NCBI RefSeq assembly: GCF_000764305.2
Contig: NW_025943819.1
Span: 124,001-188,000, forward strand
Length of the DNA: 64,000 nt
Reading direction: 5' to 3'
Source: Hyalella azteca
Taxonomy: Eukaryota > Arthropoda > Malacostraca > Amphipoda > Hyalellidae
The translations under genes were made by a program, and so were the position numbers. The notes beneath the pieces are model-generated. The model had not been told where the DNA came from and made no database searches. It saw only the letters and a list, made by a program, of their open reading frames with translations. The first letter of the stretch is position 1; every line of letters starts with the position of its first letter. Of the stretch, positions 35,806 to 48,140 are shown in pieces.

Positions 35806-38652
35806 TTTAGGTTCAGAGAGAAAAAAATTTTTTTACTGAGTCACTAGATAGCTATGACTAAACTTATGATTTGTGACAAAGTGCAAAATTGGGCAGAAGC
35901 CACCTGTAAATTGAGCAATTATGCCTGTTCATCTTATCAATCTTACTAGCTATTATGGGCATGACTACAGACTTTTCCCCCAATTTCTTTAGTGAAAATG
36001 AGAAAAATATCCTGTTTTACAGTTTGACCTGCAATTTTTTAGGATCACTTGTGAAATTATCATTTTTATCCATGTCCCATGATTTTAGGGAACTTTTGGC
36101 CAATAGGCCTACTCCAAAATAAAAGTTGGAACTTGCAAATCTGAGTCAAGTCTACCTCATCATGATGAGGTAGTAAAACTGTAAAAGGTAAATAGTTATT
36201 CATTGTAATCAAATACATTGATAAAAATGCAGAACAATCTGTAGCCTAGGTACTCTGTATTTTAATAAGTCCTTAAATAACACTATGATTATATCTACAC
36301 AAAAATACTATGAAATTTACAGAAATGAACTCAATATATTAATATTCCAGAAATACTGTGGATTGTAAATTGCTATGTACAGACTACAGACATCTTAATG
36401 TTAATCTATGCTGCAGAGTGCAGACTCAGTTTTATGCTTAGGCAGGTATTACAAGTTACTAGGTATCAGGATTACTAGTTTTAGGTACTACTACCACCAC
36501 ACTCGAACACAGTACCTAGCTACAGGCTACAGCCGATGAGCCGACAGCGTACAGCTAATTTACTAGATTTTACAAAATAATAAGTCTCTTCTCATAGTTG
36601 AACTTACAATAAAGAATAGTAGTTAGTTATAACAAACTAATAAGAGACCAGCACTGACACCAGACAGCACCAATCAAATGAACAATCGAAAGGATGAGAC
36701 GATTTCCGCGAAGATTCGTCACAGAAAATCACAGCCAGTCTCAACCACTCACTCCCACAGACGTTCAATTACTAATGTGCGAGCGTGCACTGTGCACTCA
36801 CTGCACTGTTCAAGGGAAGACCAAGTACTGGCAGAACACTACAAAAGACTACATCATCTAATGAACAGCAAAACCGCCATATGCAGCATATGGTATTGAA
36901 CAAAACCCAAATCCTTCTCATCAGAAGTCTAAATTTTATTGAATACGCCTCATGAATAGTTACGATTACATCAAATGATTTAAAAACAAATAGCAAAAAT
37001 TTTCAATGGATTTTCCTTAACTTCTAACGTTAAATCCAAAAGATATAGATTCTAAAATACCCACATAATTCTCCTACTAAACACCACATTACATACTGCT
37101 TTGGTCAAATATTCAACCGCTCAACAACCCAAATCTTTATATTGCAGCGCTCACACGCTTTATGTATTTTGTAATTGGCCTCATTCATCATAATAGCTAT
37201 AGTATATTGATTTCGGTACTTAAAAATGGGCCTGGAATGGCCTGACGATGAATCTTGTGCTTTTTGTGACGTTCAGAGGAGATCTAAACTTCTCTTCTTT
37301 GACCGGAACTTCTCAAAACTGACGTTGGTTTGTAATAGCTGCTGGACCAGGTTTGTATCGTTCTAGGCATTTCAAGTCTGAACATATATTTCTTCACAGC
37401 TTTATCTAGTCTGTTCTAGAATACTCTGAGCGTCAACGATAATAGTTTCGGTCAAGAAAAAATAGTCCACGTCAAATTAACACCGAAATATTATGTCATC
37501 TAGCTTTGCTGTCTGTAGCAATACTCAACTAAAATCTATCACTCGTACCAGGCGGCAGATTTATTAACCTTAACACGGGCTATTGCTTTTCAAAATTAAT
37601 CTTGATATCATTGTCAGTATCGAGGTACCATATGCATATCTCTCTCGCTGCTTCAGCAATATCTCCACCAAGTGACTTATCGATCGAGACGCGATGTTTA
37701 ATTGTTCTGTATATAGCTATTCCATGACAATGCAACAACTTTTCCTGAAATACTTTTAAGCCGACGCGTTTACGCCTGAATACCAGCAATTTCAAGTTAC
37801 AATGCATAATACCTCCAGATTTTCACAGCGTAAACGAAATACTCGTAATAAGCATATAAAGCGGTAACTCTAAATATGGTGAGCCAACTGCATCATATCG
37901 ACCATGTAAGGCGTTCCCATCATCTGAGCTTATAGCCAACAACATTTCTCATCAATCTCCAGCATTGCTAACAACTATTTTAATCGATGGTGGAAAGAAA
38001 CGTTGAACATTAAAAAACAATCACAAGGTAGAAAAGATACACTGAAAACCGAGTTGAAAAATGACACATAGCGTACATTCATTAATGAGGCTTGGAACTC
38101 AGGATAAGAGATATATTATCCAAAAAGAATGTTTTTTATTATTCTATCGGCGGCATGATATTTACCATTCAAGAAAATAAGTTGAGCGTTCTAGCATCAG
38201 ATTGAGCGATAATTTCTGATATGATTATATACCAGTTAAACTATTTTAGTGACTACAAATTTCTTTCTTGTAAAATTCGCACTTTAAATGCCACACTTCT
38301 ACTAACAATGACAAACACACTATAATATGACAGCTGGTAATGAGAAACACTTGCCAACATACTTCTACCTAATGAAAGAGATTGACGGAAACGTATTATT
38401 AGACGTCTCAAATTCACCGCTCAATAATTACCTAACCGATGAGACAAATGGTACTAACGTTGCAATAGTATTCTGACTCAAACCCAATAATGGTATTCTT
38501 ACCCCAATGGTATTCTTCCTCAAACCTAGAAACTCTTGTAGGACTTCACAGGTACAACTGTACCTACATTATGGAATGATTACAACGCTGTAAAATTAGG
38601 CCGTCTGACGAGGGTTAGGGTCGGAGTTAAAATATAATTTAAAATGTTGAGC
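35806..38652. other. No gene seen apart from an old LINE piece
   Basis: AT-rich region between the palindromic element and the MED20 stop. It may hold the non-coding first exon of the unknown minus-strand gene. No canonical AATAAA was found close after the MED20 stop. Confidence 0.5.
37200..37465 (-). mobile_element. Diverged copy of the LINE 3' UTR
   Basis: Shares scattered blocks with 43440-43690 in the same order: agctgctggacca, tctaggcatttcaag, ctgaacatat, tttatctagtctgt and gagcgtcaacgat. It is clearly older than the 43.4 and 53.1 kb copies, which suggests the family has been active more than once. Confidence 0.6.
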
Positions 38653-41600
38653 TCATGAAGGTGTAGAGGTCGAAGTGGTGCCGGGCTGCGAGGCGCTGAG
38701 GCTACCAGTGACAGGGTACGCAGAACTCTCCCTGAACTCATTGAACTTCTCGAGGTATTGCTGCATCGTGTCCTGGGGACCTTGTACTTGCTGGAACCGA
38801 GCCTGGTAGGGGCAAACGATACGTCGACTGCAGCAAACATTAATGAAAAAAAAAAAAATTCTGGAAGAGCAGTTTTAGCACAAATGTAATTTGTTGTCCA
38901 AACCTAAACATACAGAGAAATTTCAGGCTTTACAATAAATGAACTTCACAAGGAAACAGTGAATGCAGCACTAAGGCAGGCACCTGCAGGTATGGCGGAG
39001 GTTGGGAAGACACGCAGAATCCCATGAAGCTCTGCAGGAACTCTCGCAGGATAGGCCAACACAAGGCAGGCACACTGCAGGCCAGGTACTCTACCTGTGC
39101 AATATTGTTCATTGTTATGTTAAATGCAGAGCAAGGAGAATAACGCTGTAATATCAGAAATAGTAACTTTACATGCAATGCAATATGAGGCAACATAAGA
39201 AACCTGTCATAAAAAAGAAGAATAGTTTAGCATATGAAGGTCTTAAAAAATCCCAAATTGATAACAAGAAAAAGAAAAAATAAATACAATACCGAAATAA
39301 AGAAAAAAATAACACCAATATTTTGAAATTGAAATGATGCAAAGCAGCTCAGAAATAAATCAGAAAGGTCAAAAATACAAGGAAAACCACAGAATATCAT
39401 GGAAAATAGTGAGAACTAGGCAAGGGCAAATAAGTACGAGTAAATTATGAGTAAAGAACAGCAAAAAGTATCATGCAAAATTGATTAGAAAAAAGGTAGC
39501 ACCCAATAAATGAAATTTTTAAGACACTAATATGACAACAAACCTCTACAAGGATGCCTTTGTACTGCCCACTGCTCATAGACACAGAGCCTATCTTGAC
39601 AATGAAGTCAGACACAGTGAATCTTGTTCCCTTGGTCTCCACTTTGAGATTCTTCTTTGCAGTGTACATGTGACTCAAACGTGGCAGCAACAAATCAAAC
39701 ATAAGGTCCGCACACAGAGTTACCTGAGCATCACATCGTTGCAAGATGAGTGTTGAAAATATATATATAATAGGAGTAGGTAACCAATTTCTCCACAAAA
39801 ATCTTGTCCAAAAGTGAAAGCATATATAATATAACTGAGCATGATGACAATATAAGATGAATATGTTCTTCATCAGTAAATCAAGGAAAACACACTTGAT
39901 CACAAAAACTATACTAAATATTTCAATTTAAGTCTAATGTTGACAGACAACAATCATTACCAACAACATACATGGCAAAAAATAAAATATGTCCTAGAGA
40001 TGAAGGTGACTAATAGAGTTGCATCAACATATGCACAACTATAGTGATAAAAAAATCTCATTTCTTTTATGAAACTATGCCAGTGTGGAAAAGTCTTAAT
40101 TATTGTTTCTCCTCTGTAATTTGATGTCATTATGTGACCTGCTTGCCAGGCGATTCAATGATGGCATAAGTGGAGGCGGGAGTTTCAGTGTTGTGCAGGA
40201 TGTGGAGCTTTTTGTTCACTGTTGAGCCACTGCCAGGAATATCTGAAACCAATTACAGAATAAATACTCAATTAAAACTTTTAATTCATGCACAGTCAAT
40301 CTCTCAGACAATCCAATCTGGAACATATGGTTGTTAATTAACAAATCCTCACACTTTAGGAATTGGAGAAATGGTGGAATGAAAATACATACATGCTCAC
40401 TAATGATTTTGTGAGCATTTTCAACTGCCTCACCAGTTTTTTTCTTTTTTATTTTACATGGGTACATAATATGGTCACCAGATCCACTATTCGCCTCAAA
40501 AATAACAATAGTTTTGAAGCTAATGTATCTTGAGTGCAAGAACATTGTTGAATGAAAATACATACATGTGCACTGTAAACTGCAGCTATGAGTATTCCTA
40601 TATAATTCTCATTCAGTCTCAGATTAATAGAAAGAAACTTCAAGAACAGTCCATTGACACATTTTCACAAATTTCAATAGAGTCCTCAAATTCACAAACA
40701 TTATATTGTAAAATAAATGTAAAAAATTCAAAGTATAGTCTAAAAACAGATATACCATTGAACTGACTATTTTGCTGATTCATGTAGTAGGTGTCACAGT
40801 CAACTTGAAACACTCCATTGGGCTGTGCCCCAAGGTGTGCAATTCGAGTATGTAGCTTCTCCACCTCCTTATAGCCATATCGAAAAGCATCTGGAAAAGT
40901 CTGCAATCTGGAAAAAATACTTTTTGTTAATGGTAAAAAAATATTTATTTTAGCTGCTGTGATGCAAAACTAGAAATAGTAATACCACAACCTTCTTTAA
41001 AAATTATAATTTCTGAGTTCATGGAATAGTTTACAATATGATAGTACTTGCAATTTCCTTTCAAACATGAGCACTGCTTGCTTGCAGATGGCCAGCAACT
41101 ACACAGCCACCGGTACAAGTGAAGGACTGCTGGAGTGTGCCATTTCAATAACTTAGGGAAACTAAATTACTGAGTGATGGCAAATGGCATTGAGTGAGAA
41201 ACTCTCCTAAGGAGAGTTTCTCACTCTCCTTAGGCAGTAGAACTAGAACTCAATGAGCAGTTTTGACCCATCAATAGGAGTACTGGACTTTTTGGTTATA
41301 TTTCCAATTAGGGTATATTAGCTAACAAATTTTTTCAGAAGATAGGCCTATTAATATTTGTTACATTTTATTTTTTGTTCTGCAGTTTCTACAAAGTTCA
41401 AACAATAATCATACAAATAATAATTTTCTTGACATGTGCATGATGAAAGCTTGCACAATTGCTGAATTGGCTACCTAGATCATAAATATTTATATTGCGT
41501 CTTCAGATTGATTGAAAGAAATTGCTGCAAGAAAACTTGCAATTCTGAATTCCCAGCCTCCCAGCCCCCAGGTTCAGTACCAAACTCTTTCAAATTTCAA

Positions 41601-42108
41601 TGATTCATGCTGGCTGCTGCAAATCTGGCACTAAAAATGTTTTTGTTCAAATTTGTTGACATTCTTAGACTTAGACAATTTGACTGGGATAAATAAAAAA
41701 AAATTCTTGCAGCTATTTTCAAAATAAAATTAGGAGATTTCATAGAAAATGTGTAGGCAGCTTGTTAGTTCAAAAGTTTGCATGTTTTGCCACTCGAAAC
41801 TTGTTTTCTAAGGCTTGAATTTGGTGGCTTCAAAGTTCATTGCCTGAAATAAACTAATATGTAATATCCATTCATTGCTCAAAAAAGTAATCATAGCTTC
41901 TTTCATAGCTCTAAAAATTTAATGATGACTCAGATAATTGACATTCTCCAAACTTTTAACTAGGCCACTAAATCCATGATAGGGCTACTTGTCCCAACTC
42001 AGGCCTCGGCAACTCCCAAGTTTGTAAGTTGTCTAGTCCGCTCATAATTTCTAGTACAAAGTAGAAAGCAAAAAATCAAAATAATATTTCTCACACAGTA
42101 ACTCCCAT
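38653..42108 (-). CDS. MED20: Mediator complex subunit 20, complete, six exons
   Basis: Exons in transcript order: 42108-42095, 40907-40756, 40242-40139, 39723-39544, 39094-38984 and 38802-38653; they total 711 bases (236 residues plus stop) and every phase agrees. Exon 1 encodes only MGVT plus two bases and splices to give MGVTVLQ, which I recall as the insect MED20 start. Matches to human MED20 (212 residues) run throughout: GVFQVDCDTYY (human GTFCVDCETYH), KLHILHNTETP (KLMYVMHNSEYP), KVETKGTRFTVSDFIVKIGS ([20 protein letters not shown]), LREFLQSFMG (LLEFLQSFLG) and QDTMQQYLEKFNEFR (ADTMVQYMELFNKIR). MED20 is a nuclear head-module subunit of Mediator that links activators to RNA polymerase II. 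The start context CAACAATGG is strong. The Ser/Thr/Pro tail after FNEFR is longer than in human. For exon 6 I chose the TACCAG acceptor because it keeps phase 0; TGCAG at about 38826 would break phase. Confidence 0.95.
41192..41226. repeat. 35-bp perfect palindrome in MED20 intron 1
   Basis: gagtgagaaactctcct, one base, then its exact complement; a fragment of the arm follows again in direct orientation. Confidence 0.9.
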
Positions 42109-42266
42109 TGTTGAAGGCAGAAAAATTGGTTACGATTATTTTTTAGCGATGTCTACTGGCACTGCCAAGCAGCAGCCGCTACTGAATCTTCTATGCGGAC
42201 GCCGGCGCTGAAAGTCACAGGTCTGCCAGATGAATGACCGTTGCCATGGTTGGGCCTGGAGGACGC

Positions 42267-43026
42267 CAGTGTTGCCAGGTTTTTTCTTGGCGAGAATACC
42301 AGATTGCCTAGCTCAAAATACCATAAATATACCAGAAATTCTATCGTTCAAAAACAGACTAATACCCCCAAATTTAATAAAACTATTCGTCAGAAACATT
42401 GGTTAGAAAAAAAATTATCTTATGTACTGTGCAGTTATCTCGCTTGACGATAATTAGCCAAATTGAATACGTTATATTTTTTTCCCTCTGTTTGGAACAT
42501 TTTGACACTTTTCTTTTCCTGTGTTTGATTACATTGACACTTTTTCCTTTTTTTATCAGTGTCATTGTGGCACTTTTTCCTCTTCGCTCAACATGAGCAA
42601 GCCACGGAAACAGGTCATCTTCATTTTGCTTATTTTCGTACACCTCACTCGTCCTAGGCCATATCATCAGTTCATCACTGATCAGTAATCAATCGAGGAT
42701 CATCACTCTCATGCTCATATGCACTAAGCACTTTTGTTAAATGTTAACAATTAAATTGGGGTTATTTTATCAAGCGGTAAACTTGCGGCTCCAAAAATGG
42801 TGGGAAATTTTTAGTCGCGCCACTCTGATGGTTATCTATATAATTTACGCCTACGTTGGAGGAAATTCAAACGTCAGAGGTGAAACTTAATGCAGTAAGT
42901 CTGAAAATACCAGAAAAATACCAGATTAAGGCAAATATACCAGATCTAGAATGTTCATACCAGACACCTCCTGAAAATACCAGATTTGTGAAATCTGGTA
43001 TAGAAATATACCATCTGGCAACGCTG
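42267..43026. mobile_element. hAT-type non-autonomous element (MITE)
   Basis: The ends are CAGTGTTGCC (left) and GGCAACGCTG (right), imperfect inverted repeats with the CAG..CTG termini usual for hAT elements. They are flanked by an exact 8-bp duplication GAGGACGC at 42259-42266 and 43027-43034. The interior has no transposase and carries many copies of ATACCAGA-like words near both ends, as expected for subterminal binding repeats. It sits about 160 bp upstream of the MED20 start codon. Confidence 0.85.
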
Positions 43027-43384
43027 GAGGACGCTGCTGAAGATTGTCGGAACTCGGAATTTTAGTCGCAGGATCACAAGATTTCCGTATTACAAGTTGA
43101 TGAATTTCTCTGACTTACAACGTCGCAAATTACAACAAGCAAATAGGATGTACAGATAAAACATGTGATCCTCACAGTTTTTACATTAGCATCCTTCAAT
43201 AGGACCTGCCGATATTACAATTGAACTGAAAATTCCTTTTTTCAAACAATTTTTCGACCGATCTATAAATTTATGTAAATACTGCGCTCGTGATTCACTC
43301 AATTTCGGCTTCATTCGCGAGAGTGCATACTAACCAAAGCAAGGACACTTCCTCGGTTGGTTTTGCATTCGGTCAATAACTAAG

Positions 43385-44390
43385 TAAAATGGTAATAAAT
43401 GGTTATAGAATAGAATAGAATGGAATAGAAGCATCGGCACTGAAGAAATAGGCCCATGGCCTGTTGCCGATTCTTGAATTTTTCGTGACTTGATTCACAA
43501 GAGATCCGGCCTTTGGAACCTGATCTTTCCATAACTGACGATTGATTGAGATGGCTGCTGGACTTATTGCCTGATTCGTAATTTGCTAGGCATTTTAAGA
43601 CTGAACATATGCTCCTGCATAGCTTCGTCTAGTCTGTCCCTGAAGGCGTTCATACTCGGAGCGTCAACGATGCTATCAGGGAGTCTGTTCCACATGTCGG
43701 TGACTCGAAGCGAGAAGAAATGTTGTCGCATGGATGTGTTACAACGTAGTTTTTTTTAGTTTATAGCCGTGGCCCTTGGTGTTGGTTTTTGTTTCAAATT
43801 CTAGTAATCCTTCTGGGACCTTGTATAAGCCATGAGCATACTTGTATGCTTCAATGAGTTCCCCACGCAGCCGTCGATAACTGAGGCTTGGAAGCTTCAT
43901 AATCTTTAATCTTTCCTCATAGGACTTGCTTTTCAAGCCCGGAATTATCCTTGTTGCACGTCTTTGAACACTCTCTATTAAATTTTTGTCCTTTTCAAAT
44001 TTCGGTGACCACACGACGTTTCCAAACTCTAGGTTCGGGCGCACGACAGCAACAAACAACTGCTTCATCGCTTCTGCATCTAGGAACTCGAAAGAGCGCC
44101 TGATCAGTCCAAGTCGTTTATTGGCGTTATTAACTTGACCTTCAATATGCTTAGAAAATTTCAACTCATTGTCGATATTAACTCCTAAATCTTTTTCCAT
44201 TGTCGACTTCGACATCATCACTCTGTCGTTGCAACCGTGTCTTCTCATACTGTAATCTTGCTGTTCATTATTCTTGCCGAGGTGGATTACTTTACATTTG
44301 TCAACGTTAAAACGCAGCTGCCACTTATCAGCCCAGTCAACCAGCCTGCCAAGATCACCTTGTAACTGTACTTTTTATAAAACTATGGTA
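43385..44390 (-). mobile_element. LINE 3' end: reverse transcriptase C-terminus plus 3' UTR, truncated
   Basis: The minus-strand frame from about 44370 to 43739 reads continuously and carries the usual end of non-LTR reverse transcriptases: WADKWQLRFNVDKCKVIHLG, then LGVNIDNELKFSKHI, then FGNVVWSPKFEKDKNLIESV followed by QRRATRIIPGL. The family call (CR1/L2-like clades) is inferred from this pattern. The 3' UTR follows, ending in a short (ATTCT)n tail at about 43400-43430. The catalytic palm motifs and endonuclease are missing, so the copy is 5'-truncated and dead. Two other pieces of the same 3' UTR lie at 37.2-37.5 kb and 53.1-53.3 kb. Confidence 0.85.
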
Positions 44391-45290
44391 TTCATTAAAA
44401 AAATAAACTAGTGACGCTGATTCTGACTGCTGAGTCTATGACAATTAAATCCATGGCAATTTCCAAGTTTTGGGTCAATTTATATATATGACAAAATTTT
44501 TCGTCATTTTGTTGCTTATTCGGCCTGGAAAATCATACGGCTTGGTCGCGAGTGGAATGACGTCATGCATTCAAGTGCTAAGTTTCAGTGAAAATTTGTC
44601 TATCGTTTGTATGATATTCTTTGGTGACTACGAATAGGAAAATTGGCCGCAATACAGTCCGCAGAAATGTCTTATGAGTCTTGTAAGATAAATGCTGGGA
44701 GCTGAATAATTGGAAGTATTTTCCGAACCTCGTATAAACCGCCAAGATTTATTTAGGAATCTATTACAGGTTGAATTTTCCATAGGCTGCTTGTGCGAAA
44801 GCCGCCAACGCTCAGACTTTTCGCTCAAAATGTTGCCTGTTATTATATATTAACAGTGTTTGAAGCTTTGCTTGCCCAGCGTAAGAGTATTGTTTACGAA
44901 AAAAGTCGCGATTATATGAATTTATATGAAAAGGAGAAAGTTATGAATTTAAGTAAGTCAGCTGATCATATAACTGTCATTAATATCAGTTCAAAGGTGT
45001 AAATATAGATTCATTGACTATGCAATTATGAAATTCACTACAGTCCTGCCTGAATGTCCTTCAAACGAGGGCTGTTGTAGGTTCTTGCGACACTTGGTAC
45101 TCACTGCGCTCGAGGGAAGAGAGAGAAGCATTGATCGCCACCACAGTCTCGATTGGGCGTGCGTAGCAGTGGCAGTGTGCATGACGCTGCTCACAAGTGC
45201 AGTGGGTTGTCGAATCATTTCTATTTGAACGGTCGAGATGTGGTTTTTACCATAAGTGTGATACTGTGGAAGTGGTAACGATATGTTCGA
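44391..45290 (+). promoter_or_regulatory. Probable bruchpilot 5' region
   Basis: About 0.9 kb between the LINE fragment and the brp start codon. It has no other gene and no clear TATA box; placement of a promoter here is inferred only from position. Confidence 0.3.
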
Positions 45291-46085
45291 ATGTCCCGAG
45301 ACATGTATGGCGGCGTGGGTGTTGGTGGTGGAGGGCCGAGTAGTAAGTCACCCCGTCCGTCACGTAGAGACCTAAGCGCCGACCCTTCTTACTATAACGA
45401 CGGACCGCGACCTGTTAGTCCAATATCTCGGCGTTCACGCTCAGCTAGCACTCGCATACCTTCTCCAATAGATCACACTTTACCTCCTAGCTACATGGAT
45501 CCTCATACAGTTGCCATGGAAGCCCGCAGTGGGTCCGCCCCTGGGGTGCACCATCGCCCTGACCGAAGTCGAAGCCAAAGTCGGAGTCTGGGGCGAAATT
45601 ATCATTCGCTCGATCGAGAAGCTCATGATCGGGAATTTCTTCCAATCCGTGATCCAAGAGACAGGTCGATGGATCGAGTATTGGATCGTGGCATGGACCG
45701 AGGTCTAGACAGAGGTCTTGATCGAGGTCTAGATCCCATGGGTCGCAGAGACAGGTCTCTAGATCGCTCTGCCATGCTAGAAGATGACATATATCATGGG
45801 GGTCGCACTAGAGTTTCCCCCAGCCATACGGGGCTCGGTGGCCCCCCTATGGGTAGAGACAATTACCTAATGGAGTTACAACTGCACAATACGGACCTGA
45901 ACAAAGAACTCTCAAACTTGAAGAAAGAATTAGAATTGACTAATCAAAAACTTGGCTCTTCCATGCACTCGATTAAAACTTTTTGGTCGCCGGAACTGAA
46001 GAAGGAGCGGGCGCTCAGGAAGGAGGAAAGTGCCAAGTATTCCCTCATAAACGACCAGCTCAAACTGCTCAATTCTGAGAATCAG
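45291..46085 (+). CDS. brp: Bruchpilot/ELKS/CAST active-zone protein, first coding exon (partial)
   Basis: 265 codons from ATG 45291 to a CAG|GTGCGA donor; the gene continues beyond the window. Residues 1-185 are basic, Ser/Arg-rich and probably disordered, with a tetrapeptide repeat (MDRGLDRGLDRGLD) around residues 135-150. HDREFLPIRDPRDRS and a SLDR motif are shared with Drosophila Bruchpilot. A coiled coil begins near residue 190, and the nearly invariant ELKS/CAST segment KLGSSMHSIKTFWSPELKK (about residues 219-237) is followed by ERALRKEESAKYSLINDQLK. The protein scaffolds presynaptic active zones and clusters calcium channels and vesicles. Kozak context at ATG 45291 is weak (cgaATGT); the in-frame Met at codon 5 has a better -3 base. 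No later coiled-coil exon was found in the remaining 17.9 kb. Confidence 0.92.
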
Positions 46086-47849
46086 GTGCGAAAAGTTTTT
46101 TAGTCATGTTTTTATACTGTTTATATTCATGTTCATATTCTTTATAAATAATCGTGGTTATTTGCGATTTACATAGTTTTGTATATATTGTTTATTATTA
46201 TCACGAGAGATTATTATATAAAACATATATCATACAGTTGTTGCTAAGTTTATTATTCTTTTGATGAAAATGGAGGAAATTTTGAACTTTTTTGTGGCCC
46301 TATAGTTAAATTTTATGTGAGCTAGCTTGAACATTTCAGAAAATACGTTTGCCCTAATACAAAATTATATTAGAGTATTTTCATATTAGATTTTAGATAA
46401 TTTTCTCGGAATTATCAATAAAATTTATTGATTGACACTAGTGTGAATCCGTTCTTGGTAATAAGAAATTCCAAAAATTTTGATCTATGTTTCAACAGCA
46501 TGGAAACGATAACATAATATTTGAAATATTCGCCATCTAATTTTTTCTGGCCTTTTTTAATTTACTCCTATTTTCCAAATTTTATAAATGAGCAGAGTTT
46601 GTCATGTATAGGAATGGATTCTAAATATCTTCTAGAAAATTAATTTTCATTGAAACGAAAACGAACGTATCTTAAACAAAAAATAATTATATATTTCAAC
46701 CGTACTGCCGCATTTAATTACTTAACTACCGCATTTAATTCACATTTTTTCCTCCAAACGACAACTTCCTGTCATCAACATGAGCGTATTTTAATCTCTG
46801 TGCGGTCATCTTTTTTTAGAGCGCTAATCTCAGAGGAGACAGCGTCTATGGCGACGTGGCTTGCCAGTCTCGCAACACGCATCGCAGTGACGTATCCAAA
46901 GTCTGATTAATGGCGAACACAACTCGTAAATTATTGTCAGTAGTGACCATGTGCAGTACTGGAGTTTTTCTAAAACATTTGTTATGAGCTCCTGAATGAA
47001 TTCTACAAATAATCTCCTCGATGAAAGTGCAAGATACTCGCTTGTATCAAATGCCTTTCAATCTACTAAGCAGTTCATTAATATTTCATTTAAACGACGG
47101 ATGTTCTCCTCTTTACGGATTTCGCGCGCCGCAGACATTCATGAATGAATTCAATGGCTTAATGAATTGAAAATGATGTACGACTCACTTTGTTAACAAA
47201 AAAAATGTGTGGTCCCGAGATTTATCAAATAAATATTCATATTAGATGGAATGTTTGCGGTTGAATGCAAAAGAAATAAGAAAAAACACGTTTAGAACAC
47301 TCTTTTATTTTAAATTTGCTGCTCGCAAAATATGCAACGGATAGTAAATTATTCAATGTTGCAATTCATTTCAAAGACCCTTTCATTAAGAAGGCAACAC
47401 ACTCTAGTCTTAAATTACAAGAAAGAAATGTTTGTTTTTCACACACTCAGTCGATCATCCTTGCTCCATTTTTCATCTTCGTCAGACAAAATTGCAGAGA
47501 ACTGTTGTACGGAAAACGAAACAGATTCTGCAACAAACATACAAAATATAAGGTTTCGGCGTGTCAATTTTTTTTCAAGCACCAACAAGTAATCAACGCC
47601 GAAGCGACATTTTTCACACGTTGACTAAAAGCCTAAAACATGCCGTGAATGGTACCTGAATTATTGAGATTAAAAACTTTTTGCCAAAGATTTAAAACAT
47701 AAGTCTATATCTGTCTTTTCAAACAGAAAACAATAATGCACTTTATTTTTCTTATGCAAAAACCGCGTGAATTCGGGTGCAAAGCTTGGTTTGTTCATTT
47801 ATGGAAAGCAAATACGGTTGAAATCAAATTACAGAAAGCTTCATGGTTA

Positions 47850-48140
47850 ATAATAAGAATAATAATAATAATAATAAAAATAATAATAATAATAATAGCG
47901 GTTTCAGCGTTTATTAGGCCGTAGTCCTGTCGCCGATTCATAACATCGCAGAACATTCACAGCTTGTTGCGGTCTCAAACTCACAACTCACTGCTGCAAA
48001 TTCTGCTCTCCTTAACCGCCCGGCCTCCTTGCCGATTCTGACCAGAAACTGGCGCGCAGAGCTGGGATCGAATCCGCACCTCTCTGCACCAATTCTGGTA
48101 CTCAGAACTTTAACCACTGGGCCACCCTGCCCAGTGGTTA
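47850..48140 (-). mobile_element. tRNA-derived SINE with LINE-like 3' end
   Basis: The minus strand has an A box TGGCCCAGTGG (48114-48124), a B box GGATTCGATCC (48065-48075), a body, and an (ATT)n tail at 47850-47896. Just before the tail it reads AATCGGCGACAGGACTACGG, closely resembling the LINE 3' end near 43.45 kb. A 30-bp hairpin (taaccactgg.. ..ccagtggtta) spans the 5' edge at 48111-48140. Confidence 0.8.

Noticed and set aside
48050..48140. tRNA gene on the minus strand
   Set aside because: Same reasoning: pol III boxes followed by a body and an (ATT)n tail.
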